Origin: Porcincola intestinalis
GTDB taxonomy: Bacteria > Bacillota > Clostridia > Lachnospirales > Lachnospiraceae
Assembly (NCBI RefSeq): GCF_009696445.1
Contig: NZ_VULZ01000003.1
Span: 1-64,000, forward strand
DNA length: 64,000 nucleotides
Direction of reading: 5' to 3'
Shown here: positions 26,037 to 35,537 of the stretch, in pieces
How positions within the stretch are numbered: the first letter of the stretch is position 1
How the letters are laid out: the number at the start of each line of letters is the position of its first letter
Notes under the pieces: model-generated
What the model was told of the DNA's origin: nothing
Seen by the model: the letters and a program-made list of their open reading frames with translations, nothing else
Database searches by the model: none
Program-made: the position numbers and the translations under genes

Positions 26037-29000
26037 TTATTTACGGCGTTCCTCCTTCTTCTTTCTAGACAGGATCATAATTCCGGCTGCCGCCACAAGA
26101 AGCATTGCAAGGTAGGCGCCTGTCTGAGTGGGATCTCCCGTCGGAACTGCAGTAGAAGTCGTCACCACTTCGTTTGACTTCGGAAGCACCGGATCCGATG
26201 TCCTCCCGGGAACCACGATAAGCTTTGTTGTACCAGGCGTCTTTCCTTTTCCTGTCGCTTTGTTGACAACCTTTCCGGCGCTCTGGTCTTTTTCTGTCAC
26301 CGTGTACTTAGTTTCAAATGTCTGTTTCTCACCCGGCACCAGTTTTTCTACCTTCCAGGTTTCTCCGGTCAGCGGATCAGTCACTTCCACATCTGTCAGC
26401 GTCAGATTTCCATCGTTGAAAGCTTCGATCTGGTAGCGGATGGTCTCTCCCACTGCGTAGCCGGAGTGATTCTTCGGGCTGCTAACGGTTTTCTTTGTCA
26501 CCGTCAGATGAGCATTTTCAGGAACTGTCTTGTTCTCCTTTTCTCCCGGAGTGACATCCGTCTTGTCTCCATTCGGATCCTTGCCGTCCGCCAGGGCTAC
26601 ATTCTTCACACTTCCTGCCAGGATATCCTTCTCCGTTACCACATATTCTGTGTGGAAGGTCTTGTCTTCTCCTGGCTTCAGCGTCCCGGCATTCCAGCTG
26701 TCACCAGTCATTTCATCCGTTACAACGATGTCAGAAACAGTCGTATTGCCGTTATTCACCAAATGAATGGTGTAATGAATGGTCTCGCCCAGGTCCACTG
26801 CCTTATCCTTGTCGGATGTCTTTTCCAGATACAGACTCGGCTTTGCCTTCTGCACCGCAACCCTCACCGAAGCCGGCTGCGGCTCGACAAAGTTTCCGTT
26901 GGCATCCTGCGCGTTTCCAACCGCCTGGTTGGTCACGAATCCGTTTTCTGCGTCAGGATCTGTCACCTTGTAGGATGTATCAAAGGTCAGCTGCCCGCCT
27001 GGAGCAAGTTTCTCAATACCATTCCACTTGTCTCCGGTCAGAATGTCTGCGACATTCAGGTTGTACAGCGCTGTGGTTCCGTCATTCGTCAGCGTAATCC
27101 GATAGCGAATCGTCTCTCCATTCATATAGGCGGTTCCATCGGCCGGGGCATTTGTCACTTCCTTCTCTAAGGTAAGGTGCGCAAACTGATTCTCATCGTC
27201 CGTTCCCTCCCAGGTCTTTTTAACCTCCTTAAAGTCAGCCTTTACCGTATTGGTGTAGGTTCCATTTTTCAGGTCATCTTCATTTACCACATGGAAGGCA
27301 CTTGTTGTCACGGTCTGTCCGGGCTCCACGTTGGTAAAGGTGTACGGTCCGGTAAAGACCACGCCATCCTGCTCGATCAGCGTGATGGTCTGCGCGGTGT
27401 CGTAAATGTTCGTCACGCGAATTTCAAATACAATCTGCTCGCCCAGCTGGTACGCTTTTCCTTCGTGTGTTTTAGACACAACCTGCTCCGGTTTCACGTC
27501 ATCCGTTACCGTCAGTGTGCCATACACAACTGTGATGATATAATTGCCTTTCTTTACGCTGTCCTGTGAGGCCGCCCGGAGACTCTTTTTGGGAGCCGGC
27601 ATTACTTCCGAAACCGGAATTTCGTTGCCCTCTTTATCCTTTATAAGGTAGGTAAAGGTGTTGGGGCTGGAGCCTACATAGGTCTGCGACCCGGTGAACG
27701 TATACTCTATGATATGCGTATCCGCCAGTCCGACCGTTCCGCTGACTGTGACTTCTTCCTTTTCCAGCGGGCTGCCGTCATAAGGTTTCGTGGCATCAGC
27801 GCTGGTCAGCGTGATTTCTCTTGCCGTGATGGTCAGCGTTCCGGCCTTCGTAGTGACATTTGTGAACCAGTCTTTGACGTCCTTTCCCTCTTTATCCAGA
27901 ATCTTGTACGAAGAAACCGGGTTGTTTCCTTCGACGGTCTGCGAGACATTGGTAATGCTTCCCCCTGCTTCGGCCTGTGCCGTAAATCCATCAGGAAGTC
28001 CTGTCACATCCACACCAGGTTCCGTAAGCGGCGTCCCGTCGTACGTCTTTGATGCGTTTTTCGCCGTAAGGATAATCTCTGCCTTGGTATTCTTTGTGAC
28101 GGCAAGTAATCCCTCCTCCTTACTAATTATGTAGTTCTCCGGAATGAAATCCTCCGATGTTTCGTAGGTGATGGTGTTCGGAACCGGATCGGTCGTCACA
28201 CCGATGACACTTCCGGTCGCTCGGATGTTGGAAATCTGCGCCTTGCCATTCGTTGTGATGATGCTTCCTTCAGTCTTCACGTTCGGCCGTTCCAGAGGCG
28301 TTCCGTCATACTCCTTTGTGTAGGATTCCGACGTCAGCGTGAGATTCACCGGACTGATCTGCAGCTCACCGTCCTCCAGAATCATGTCGTCTGTGTCGAA
28401 CTGACCCGTTACGTCCTCCCAGAGAAGACCGTTCTGCTTCTTCACGGTTACTGAAGTTATTTTATTTGCCACCTGTTTTTCCGTTACATTCGTCACAGAG
28501 CCTTCGACAACGGCCTCCACCTTGAAAGCGCCGTACGTCTCCTGATAGTTCTCCGGAACGGTTACTGTGTAACCGCTGTCCGAATGCGCTTTCCCGTCAT
28601 AGGGCCAGGTATGGCTGTTCGCCGTAATAAGGAATGCGATCTCCGCCTTGCTGATGGAAAGAGTTCCTTCCTCCTTTCGGATTTCGTAATTGTTTTCATC
28701 AAAACCTCCAAAGGGAGCCGGACTATAGGTAATGCTGTTCGTTACCGATCCGACCTCTGTAATCGTTCCGGTCGCCTTGATGCTTCCATCTGCGATTTCT
28801 CCGTCCACAAAGCCGTCCCCGGTAACCGTCACTATCGGCAGTTCCAGTGCGGTGCCATCATAGGGCTTTGAGCCGCTGGCGGATAACAGCACTACTTTCC
28901 GCGGCGTCACCTGAAGAGTTCCGTTTTTCGTCGTGATCTTACCCATATCAAAATTGGAGGTTACATCTTTGCCAGTGCTTTTCTCCGTAATTTTGATACT

Positions 29001-32000
29001 ATCCTTATCAATCACATTGGCAACGGTTCCGTCCCTGACATCCTTCACCGAGCCGGACACCGTTGCGGTAACCGTATACTTCGCCGCGTCATCCCCGGAA
29101 GGCCATGTTGCTGTCACCTTATTTTCAGTACTGTGCACTGTTCCATCGTACTTCCAGGATCCGGAAGGAGCCGTTACGACCAGCTCTGTTCCTTTGGGAT
29201 AGACGGTCAGTGTCCCGATAATCTCTTCAATTTCGTAGTTTTTCTCCTTAAATTTGTCCTTTACCGTGTTGTAGGCGATCGGGTTTTCCGAGGTACCTTT
29301 CTCTAATTGGCTTCCAGTCGCCTTGATGCTTCCCTCTTCGATCTCTCCGTCCACAAAGCCGTCCCCAGTGACCGTCACCTTATCATTGGTCAGCGGTGTT
29401 CCGTCGTATATCTTGCTGTCCGTTGCGGATGTCAGCGTCACCTGTCTGGGATTGACCTTCAGGGTTCCGTTTTCTTTTATAACATTTGTAAAGTTTCCGG
29501 TAACGTCAGTTCCGGACAGATCCTTAATCGTGTAGGAATCAACGGTATTATCCGCAGTTCCGGCATCCGTAATGGTTCCGCTGACAACCGCCGTTACCTC
29601 GAATTTCTCGAATCCCTGCGGTTTGGTTACGGTATAACGGCTTTCTGTAAGCGCCGTCCCGTCATAGGTCTTTTCCGCGTTATTCGCCTTGATAGTAAAG
29701 GCGGCGGAAGATTTCGTCACCGTCAGCGTGCCGTACTCATATTTAATATCATAGTTGCTGTCTTTATAATTTGTTCCCTTTACAATTTCTATCGGTTTAT
29801 TATCCGAGGTTCCTACCGCTGTCTGCGTCCCTTTCGCCGCAACGGATGTTACCTCTCCCTTTATAAAGCCGAGGCTTCCGATTGTCACATCCTGCGCCGT
29901 GAGGGTGGTTCCGTCATAAGCCATGGTTGCGCTGGCGGACTTCAGGGTGACGGTTCTTGGCTGAATTGTCAGCCCTCCGTCTGTCACCTGTATGGTAACG
30001 CTGTACTTCTCCAGATCGGTTCCGGTAATGGAGAAATCCCCCTGTACCAGCCCGATGTAGTATGTATCCGCATCCGTCCCGGTGGCCGTCTTGCCTATTG
30101 CCTTTGATTCATCCAGCTGCAGATTCCCCGGAAGAACAGTGGCTGTCGCCCCGTCCACCTTGATGGCAGTGGTATAACCTTTGACAGAATGTTCCTTTCC
30201 GTCATAAGGAACGATGACATTCTTTCCTGTCACCGTCAGGACAACCGCCTTCTTTTTCTCCCACTGTGCATAGAGTTTATTCGTTCCATCCGCATCTACC
30301 AGGATGTCCGCGCCTGCCGCCACGGAGGTTCCGCTGCCGTTCGCCGCGGTATTCCATCCCTTAAAATAATAGCCGTCCGGAACTGTAAAACCCGCGTCCG
30401 CAACCGTAAGCGCCTTAAAAGAGGCGTTATTCTGCAGCGTCTCCGACCCGTTTACAGACTGCAGCTTTTCCGTATCCGTCTGACCGGAGCCCGCCGGATA
30501 GTTGCTTCTGTAGGTAAGGCTGGTGGTCTGGGCGGGATCGCCGTAAACTGCATACAGCGTTGCCTTATCGTTTACCAGAAGCTTATCGCCCGGATAGTAG
30601 GAAACTCCTTTTCCTTCCTTATCTGTATTCCAATACAGGAAAGCCTTTCCCTCCGGCGCAGTGACGCTATCTCCAGACTGGATATCCGCGTAAGAGCCGC
30701 TGGCATATTCCTTGCCGTCTGTGACGGTTCCGCTTCCGCCGTTCACATCGTATGTCACCGTATATTTGGTTTTGCTCACATAATACGGGTACAGCGTGAT
30801 ATCATCGAAAATCTGTGTTGCAAATTGGAAGGCAGTGTACTGCGTGCCGTTCTTTGTCGCCCAGCCGATCCAGTCCACGTCTTTGGGAAGCTTCACCGTA
30901 TTCTCGTCTTTTCCCTGGAACACGGTATTGCCGTCCGCATCCACCACAGTAGGCATATCCGCCTCACTGATGGTCGCGCCGTAACCGATGGTAAGCCCGG
31001 TGGTTTCTCCGGTTCCGTCGATAGTCAGATGCACCGTCCCATTGTAAGTCGGCTCCGCCCACTTCGCGTATAGCGTGATACCGCCCGCAGGCATAGTCTG
31101 ACTGAAATCAAATTTCTGTGTAAGTTCCGGTTCCTTGTACCAGCCCTCGAATTGAAAATCTTCCGAAAGCTCTGAAGGTCTGTCCGGTACATAGTTTGCA
31201 TAGGAGCTCAGCAAGGCCTCGTAAAGCACCTGCTCCTTTCTCGACACTTCGTTATAATTATAGAAAGAAAGCGTGTAGTCGTTTCTTGTATAACGGATGT
31301 ACAGGTTCGATCTATACGGTGTGCTATCTCCGACAGATGCAGACTTCCATTGGTACCCATTTGTAGAATAGGTGTCTAAAGTGAAGCCATTATACTTATT
31401 GCTAAAATAGAAAGTTCCACCATTTGTCTTGGTAGAGTTCGTCGGAGTGCTGCTGTAACTTCCGTCCAGATTCTGCTTATAATGATTGATGGTGATATCG
31501 CCACTGCTATTGTCTCTGTACAAGCTAATCTTGGTTGTATCTCCATACTCGTCAAGCGTGTCAAAGATAAAAGCATCCAAAAACGTCAGATGATTTCTTC
31601 CCCTACTATTGTACCAGTTGTATTCCGATGGCCAGGTATATCCGTTCTGCGCCAGCGTCTGCCCGTAGAGGCCGGTAAATGTCTTATCAAGGCTCCATTT
31701 ACTGCCAAACAAACCCGATGGTTTATAAAAATCGATCGTCAGCGTATTCCTGTCGTAGTAGACATTCAGGATGGTGGTGCCGTCTCCGTTGATGGTTACA
31801 GGGACCGATTTAGACGAATTATAATGAAATCCCGTATAATTTTGATTCTGGTCAAGGTACACAGGAGAAGCCGTCTGCCCGCTGGTTCCGGTTCTGGTAT
31901 CGGATTCCTCGTAGTCGTAGGTCTTCTCACTGCCTTTAGCATCCTTCTTGTCGTTGACCGACTGCTTCCAGTAAATTACCGTGTAATTCGTATTTGTGTT

Positions 32001-34073
32001 TGCTTCCCATACCGCGTAGACCGTTGTGTTCTGGTTGAGCTTTCCGCCGAATATATAATCCGCCTTGGCAGAATCCGGGACAGAGGCCCAGCCTTTGAAC
32101 GTGTAGCCGCTTCTGGTCGGATCTGCCGGTTTCGCTGTTGCGGCATTTGCAGAGACAAATTGCGGGGCTACATAGGAAGCGCCATCCCCGGAGGAGAAGA
32201 ACAGATAATGACCTGACTCCACCTTCGGATAAAGGGTGACGTCGGAATTTTCCAGCGTGACCTCTGCGACTGCCTCACCTGTCAGAGAGCTGTCGGTATA
32301 CCAGCCGGTGACGGATTCCTCCGAACCCAGCGGAAGGGTGACATCAGAGGTGGAAATTTTATCTCCTTTCTTTCCTTCCTTTGTCTCCCATACCCGCTTG
32401 TAGTTATCCATAAAGAATACATACAGCTTCTGGCTGAACACCGGGTACAGATTAATCGTCTGTGTAGTAGATACGTCCGCCGTCCTGATCGTAAAGGCGG
32501 TTACATCTACCGCGCCGGACTTTGCTCTTTCCACAGAATATGCCCATCCTTGGAAGATATAGCCGTCCTTCTCTGGCGTCTTTGGAGATACGATCGTCTC
32601 TTCGTTTTTCACGCTCTGTGTGGAGAGAATGGTAGAATTGTCTGCTCCGTAGAAATTCCATGTTTCTACCGCCGGATCTTGGGCTGTAGTTCCGATTCCG
32701 GTAATAACATAAATCGAGAACTCGCCCGCCTCAAAGCTCGCGCCGTCCGCAGAAGCGTCTGTGACCTGGCTTGCGTTGCCGCTGTCATCGATGTGCAGTA
32801 CCTGATGTCTGTCGCCACTTACGTCCCTTGATGTGGCCATGTTGACAGAAATCGTTCCGGCAGGCTCGATCTCCTTACCGTCCTTGTCCTGGAAAGTGAT
32901 GTCAACCGCGATGGCATCGACAACTTCCTTGTCCTCACCGACCGCGTCCTGCACGCTGTCATTATTAAGAATGCTGGCCTTGGATACCGGTGCCAGATGC
33001 ATGGTCGTGCCTTCCGGGAATCTGCCTTCATCTGCATGAACGCGCACGCTGACGCCTGACACAGATCCTTCAAAATCCTGTGCCGGCATGGTATCGGTTT
33101 TCTTAAAGTTGGCGGTGTAAACTGTCTTCTCCGGCATATCTGCTGAGAGGGCAGGAACAAAGAACGCATTGCTGCTGACAATGGAATCATCCGACGCGGT
33201 CCAGTCTACGAACTGATAACCCTCCTGGGCTGTCGCAGTGGAACCAAGCAGCGCCGCGTCTGCGGAAAGGACATCAACCGTCTCGGAATCCCGGTCCACC
33301 GTTCCGCCATTGCCTGCGACATACTCCACTGTGACCATCCTTGTGGCAGGGGCTTCCGCTGCTTTTTCAAAATGCGCAGTATACGTATAGCTTCCGCCGT
33401 TCGTTACGGACGAGATCTGCGGAGCAAAGAATGCGCTGGTGCTGACAACGGTTCCATCTGGCGCTGTCCAGTTCTTGAACACAAAGCCTTCTGCTGCCTT
33501 CGCTTCAGAACCCACAGTCTGACCTGAAGAGGCCTGGACGACTTCCGATGCGGAAGAGACACTACCGCCTTCAGCCGCTGCATAATAGACGGTAACTGTC
33601 TCGGCCTTTCCAGCCGTCTGTCCTTCTTTCTCCGTCAGCTTGCTGTTCGATGCGCTCTGCTGAGTATCCGCGGCGGAGCTCTCTGCCGACTGACTTTCAG
33701 CCGGTGCTGCGCTCTCCTGCTGCGGAGCCGCCGGCGTTTCTGCTGCTGCCGGTTCCGGCGTGCTGACGCTCTCTGCCGGTGCTGCTGCGGCTGGCTCTTC
33801 CGCCGGAGCGGGTGCGGGTTGTGCTGGCTCAGCTGCCGGAGCAGGCGCGGGTTGTGCCGCCTCAGCTGCTGGAGCAGGCGCGGGTTGTGCCGCCTCAGCT
33901 GCAGCAGGTGCTGGCTGTGCTTCTGATGAAGCTGATTCTGCCTGCGCCATCTCTGTCTGCACGCTTTCTTCCGCTGCAAGTACATTGCTCTGCGGAAGGA
34001 TTCCTGCAAGGTTTGACAGCGTCAATGTTGCCGAAAGCAATACAGCAGCGAGACGCTTCCTCTGTGTTTTCAT
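26037..34073 (-). CDS. Large wall-anchored protein with InlB-, MBG- and DUF11-type repeats
   Basis: The start is ATG 34073 (MKTQRKRLAAVLL), six bases after AAAAGGAGGGG, giving 2678 residues. After a signal peptide (to about 34) comes an Ala/Pro/Gln/Glu-rich stretch (to about 145). Two beta-repeat units follow (EGFVFKNW, EGYQFVDW), then a ZU5-like domain (about 335-468) and several InlB/Flg_new repeats (KDGYIFQGW, RSGYTFKGW) to about 1275. Ten MBG-type repeats centred on YDG (YDGTALT, YDGTPL) run to about 2200. Four DUF11-like repeats (GETIRYRI, VTDEMTGDSW) run to about 2615. The C-terminus has VPTGDPT, a membrane segment and KKKEERRK. This is an extended stalk-like adhesin architecture; the ligand is unknown. 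It converges on the two-component genes across a shared terminator. Confidence 0.9.
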   Translation of the reverse strand: MKTQRKRLAAVLLSATLTLSNLAGILPQSNVLAAEESVQTEMAQAESASSEAQPAPAAAEAAQPAPAPAAEAAQPAPAPAAEPAQPAPAPAEEPAAAAPAESVSTPEPAAAETPAAPQQESAAPAESQSAESSAADTQQSASNSKLTEKEGQTAGKAETVTVYYAAAEGGSVSSASEVVQASSGQTVGSEAKAAEGFVFKNWTAPDGTVVSTSAFFAPQISSVTNGGSYTYTAHFEKAAEAPATRMVTVEYVAGNGGTVDRDSETVDVLSADAALLGSTATAQEGYQFVDWTASDDSIVSSNAFFVPALSADMPEKTVYTANFKKTDTMPAQDFEGSVSGVSVRVHADEGRFPEGTTMHLAPVSKASILNNDSVQDAVGEDKEVVDAIAVDITFQDKDGKEIEPAGTISVNMATSRDVSGDRHQVLHIDDSGNASQVTDASADGASFEAGEFSIYVITGIGTTAQDPAVETWNFYGADNSTILSTQSVKNEETIVSPKTPEKDGYIFQGWAYSVERAKSGAVDVTAFTIRTADVSTTQTINLYPVFSQKLYVFFMDNYKRVWETKEGKKGDKISTSDVTLPLGSEESVTGWYTDSSLTGEAVAEVTLENSDVTLYPKVESGHYLFFSSGDGASYVAPQFVSANAATAKPADPTRSGYTFKGWASVPDSAKADYIFGGKLNQNTTVYAVWEANTNTNYTVIYWKQSVNDKKDAKGSEKTYDYEESDTRTGTSGQTASPVYLDQNQNYTGFHYNSSKSVPVTINGDGTTILNVYYDRNTLTIDFYKPSGLFGSKWSLDKTFTGLYGQTLAQNGYTWPSEYNWYNSRGRNHLTFLDAFIFDTLDEYGDTTKISLYRDNSSGDITINHYKQNLDGSYSSTPTNSTKTNGGTFYFSNKYNGFTLDTYSTNGYQWKSASVGDSTPYRSNLYIRYTRNDYTLSFYNYNEVSRKEQVLYEALLSSYANYVPDRPSELSEDFQFEGWYKEPELTQKFDFSQTMPAGGITLYAKWAEPTYNGTVHLTIDGTGETTGLTIGYGATISEADMPTVVDADGNTVFQGKDENTVKLPKDVDWIGWATKNGTQYTAFQFATQIFDDITLYPYYVSKTKYTVTYDVNGGSGTVTDGKEYASGSYADIQSGDSVTAPEGKAFLYWNTDKEGKGVSYYPGDKLLVNDKATLYAVYGDPAQTTSLTYRSNYPAGSGQTDTEKLQSVNGSETLQNNASFKALTVADAGFTVPDGYYFKGWNTAANGSGTSVAAGADILVDADGTNKLYAQWEKKKAVVLTVTGKNVIVPYDGKEHSVKGYTTAIKVDGATATVLPGNLQLDESKAIGKTATGTDADTYYIGLVQGDFSITGTDLEKYSVTIQVTDGGLTIQPRTVTLKSASATMAYDGTTLTAQDVTIGSLGFIKGEVTSVAAKGTQTAVGTSDNKPIEIVKGTNYKDSNYDIKYEYGTLTVTKSSAAFTIKANNAEKTYDGTALTESRYTVTKPQGFEKFEVTAVVSGTITDAGTADNTVDSYTIKDLSGTDVTGNFTNVIKENGTLKVNPRQVTLTSATDSKIYDGTPLTNDKVTVTGDGFVDGEIEEGSIKATGSQLEKGTSENPIAYNTVKDKFKEKNYEIEEIIGTLTVYPKGTELVVTAPSGSWKYDGTVHSTENKVTATWPSGDDAAKYTVTATVSGSVKDVRDGTVANVIDKDSIKITEKSTGKDVTSNFDMGKITTKNGTLQVTPRKVVLLSASGSKPYDGTALELPIVTVTGDGFVDGEIADGSIKATGTITEVGSVTNSITYSPAPFGGFDENNYEIRKEEGTLSISKAEIAFLITANSHTWPYDGKAHSDSGYTVTVPENYQETYGAFKVEAVVEGSVTNVTEKQVANKITSVTVKKQNGLLWEDVTGQFDTDDMILEDGELQISPVNLTLTSESYTKEYDGTPLERPNVKTEGSIITTNGKAQISNIRATGSVIGVTTDPVPNTITYETSEDFIPENYIISKEEGLLAVTKNTKAEIILTAKNASKTYDGTPLTEPGVDVTGLPDGFTAQAEAGGSITNVSQTVEGNNPVSSYKILDKEGKDVKDWFTNVTTKAGTLTITAREITLTSADATKPYDGSPLEKEEVTVSGTVGLADTHIIEYTFTGSQTYVGSSPNTFTYLIKDKEGNEIPVSEVMPAPKKSLRAASQDSVKKGNYIITVVYGTLTVTDDVKPEQVVSKTHEGKAYQLGEQIVFEIRVTNIYDTAQTITLIEQDGVVFTGPYTFTNVEPGQTVTTSAFHVVNEDDLKNGTYTNTVKADFKEVKKTWEGTDDENQFAHLTLEKEVTNAPADGTAYMNGETIRYRITLTNDGTTALYNLNVADILTGDKWNGIEKLAPGGQLTFDTSYKVTDPDAENGFVTNQAVGNAQDANGNFVEPQPASVRVAVQKAKPSLYLEKTSDKDKAVDLGETIHYTIHLVNNGNTTVSDIVVTDEMTGDSWNAGTLKPGEDKTFHTEYVVTEKDILAGSVKNVALADGKDPNGDKTDVTPGEKENKTVPENAHLTVTKKTVSSPKNHSGYAVGETIRYQIEAFNDGNLTLTDVEVTDPLTGETWKVEKLVPGEKQTFETKYTVTEKDQSAGKVVNKATGKGKTPGTTKLIVVPGRTSDPVLPKSNEVVTTSTAVPTGDPTQTGAYLAMLLVAAAGIMILSRKKKEERRK

Positions 34074-34338
34074 GTGTTTCCCCTCCTTTTTCTGTAATCC
34101 CATTCCCAGGTCAAATTCCAGTCTTATCCATCCCAAGTCCATCCCCGGTATGACATTTACATAAATTTAGTATATAAAAACAGCATTTATTAATCTACAA
34201 ACATTACCCAAACGGTGTTTTTTTTACTTATTTGGATGCTGAATCCCATCTCTGTAGTGAAAAAAACGGATTATGTTGTAAATTCCATATACAACGTTGG
34301 TAAAGAGGAACATACTGAAAGCAGGACAGAAAAGTAAA
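34074..34338 (-). promoter_or_regulatory. AT-rich upstream region of the 2678-aa adhesin gene
   Basis: This stretch separates the adhesin start from the carbamate kinase terminator. On the minus strand TATACT (34169-34174) is a good -10 candidate, but -35 matches are poor (TAGATT at 17 bases, TTGTAG at 20). The 20-bp-period repeat found upstream of the giant adhesin gene is not present. No gene was recognised here. Confidence 0.35.
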
Positions 34339-34380
34339 AGAAAGCAGCCACTGCTCTATCTGGAGCAATGGCTGCTTTCT
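34339..34380 (-). terminator. Terminator at the end of the purine catabolic cluster
   Basis: A stem of about 18 bp with one mismatch (34339-34356 with 34363-34380) lies 32 bases past the carbamate kinase stop. A T-rich run follows on the minus strand. Confidence 0.8.
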
Positions 34381-34411
34381 ATGCGCGTGATGTGTATTAT
34401 CTGTTGGCCGT

Positions 34412-35365
34412 TTATGCGATAATCCTGGTTCCGGTCTTTCCGGAGATGCCGTCTCTTGCTTTCTCAAGCAGCGTAATCAGCGCGGCTCTGCCTGGCTTTG
34501 AGGCTGCAAACTTCATGCAGGCCTGTACCTTCGGCAGCATGGAACCCGGCGCAAACTCGCCCTCTTCGCAGTAGCGCTGCGCTTCCCCGACGGTAAGGCT
34601 GTCCAGGTTCCTCTGATCCGGCTTCCCGAAATGAACCGCGACCTTCTCGACCGCTGTGAGGATGATCAGTGTGTCGGCGTCGACTTCCTCGGCGAGCCGC
34701 TCTGCCGCAAAGTCCTTGTCGATGACGGCTGCGGCGCCCTTCAGGTGATGGCCCTCCGTCCGGAAGACCGGAATGCCGCCGCCTCCGCAGGCAATGACAA
34801 CGTGGTTCGTGTCGACAAGCGAGCGGATGGTGCCGATCTCGATGATCGACCTTGGCGCCGGGGACGCGACCACACGGCGGTAGCCTCTTCCGGCGTCTTC
34901 AACGATATCATAGTGGCGCTCGAGGATCAGCCTGTCCGCCTCCTCCTTCGTCAGAAACGGCCCGATCGGCTTGGTCGGATGCTGAAATGCCGGATCGGAC
35001 GGATCGACCTCAATCTGTGTCAGCACCGTCGCAACCCCAAGATCAATACCTCTGTCAAGCATTTCCTCACGCATTGCGTTCTGAAGATCATAGCCGATGT
35101 ACCCCTGACTCATCGCGACACAGACGGAAAGCGGTACCGTGATATAGCGCTCCGGATCCGTCCTGACCAGTGCATTCATCGCGTTCTGGATCATCCCGAC
35201 CTGCGGGCCGTTACCGTGGGCGATGACGACCTCGCAGCCCTCCTCGATCAAATCGCAGATAGCTTTGGCCGTCCGGTGACTTGCCACCATCTGTTCGGGA
35301 AGGTTCTTCCCGAGAGCATTTCCGCCAAGAGCAATGACCACTCTTCTCTTTTTCTTCTCTGCCAT
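34412..35365 (-). CDS. arcC: Carbamate kinase
   Basis: The 317-residue protein matches the family in length and motifs: VVIALGGNALG near the N-terminus, then AHGNGPQVG, VVIACGGGGIPV and AAAVIDKDFAAERLA. It transfers phosphate from carbamoyl phosphate to ADP, giving ATP, ammonia and carbon dioxide. It is the last gene of the cluster, after YgeW and an intervening terminator-like hairpin, which may lower its expression. No arginine deiminase gene is present. Its carbamoyl phosphate therefore probably comes from the YgeW reaction, as for the E. coli relative YqeA. Confidence 0.93.
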   Translation of the reverse strand: MAEKKKRRVVIALGGNALGKNLPEQMVASHRTAKAICDLIEEGCEVVIAHGNGPQVGMIQNAMNALVRTDPERYITVPLSVCVAMSQGYIGYDLQNAMREEMLDRGIDLGVATVLTQIEVDPSDPAFQHPTKPIGPFLTKEEADRLILERHYDIVEDAGRGYRRVVASPAPRSIIEIGTIRSLVDTNHVVIACGGGGIPVFRTEGHHLKGAAAVIDKDFAAERLAEEVDADTLIILTAVEKVAVHFGKPDQRNLDSLTVGEAQRYCEEGEFAPGSMLPKVQACMKFAASKPGRAALITLLEKARDGISGKTGTRIIA

Positions 35366-35468
35366 ACCTTCTCCCTTCTCTCAGAGCCAGGCCGTCACGA
35401 AATACGGGCATCCGACTCTTTTGAGTGCTTCGTCTTCTGCCCGCTGCGCAGCGGATTGCTGAAAAAGG

Positions 35469-35506
35469 ATTCTCCCGCCCTTTCCACCGGGAAAAGACGG
35501 GAGAAT
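35469..35506 (-). terminator. Terminator-like hairpin between ygeW and arcC
   Basis: ATTCTCCCG (35469-35477) pairs with CGGGAGAAT (35498-35506), and CTTTTTC follows on the minus strand. It lies between two genes of one apparent operon, so it may act as a partial terminator. Confidence 0.65.
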
Positions 35507-35537
35507 GATGCGCTGCCCAGGGCAGTCTGCTTCCTGA

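Noticed and set aside
34074-34338. Copies of the AGCWWTTGCA repeat near the other adhesin promoters
   Set aside because: The regions upstream of 34073, 5066 and 2843 were read for the motif and its 20-bp period; neither is present, so the array seems private to the giant adhesin and the regulator.
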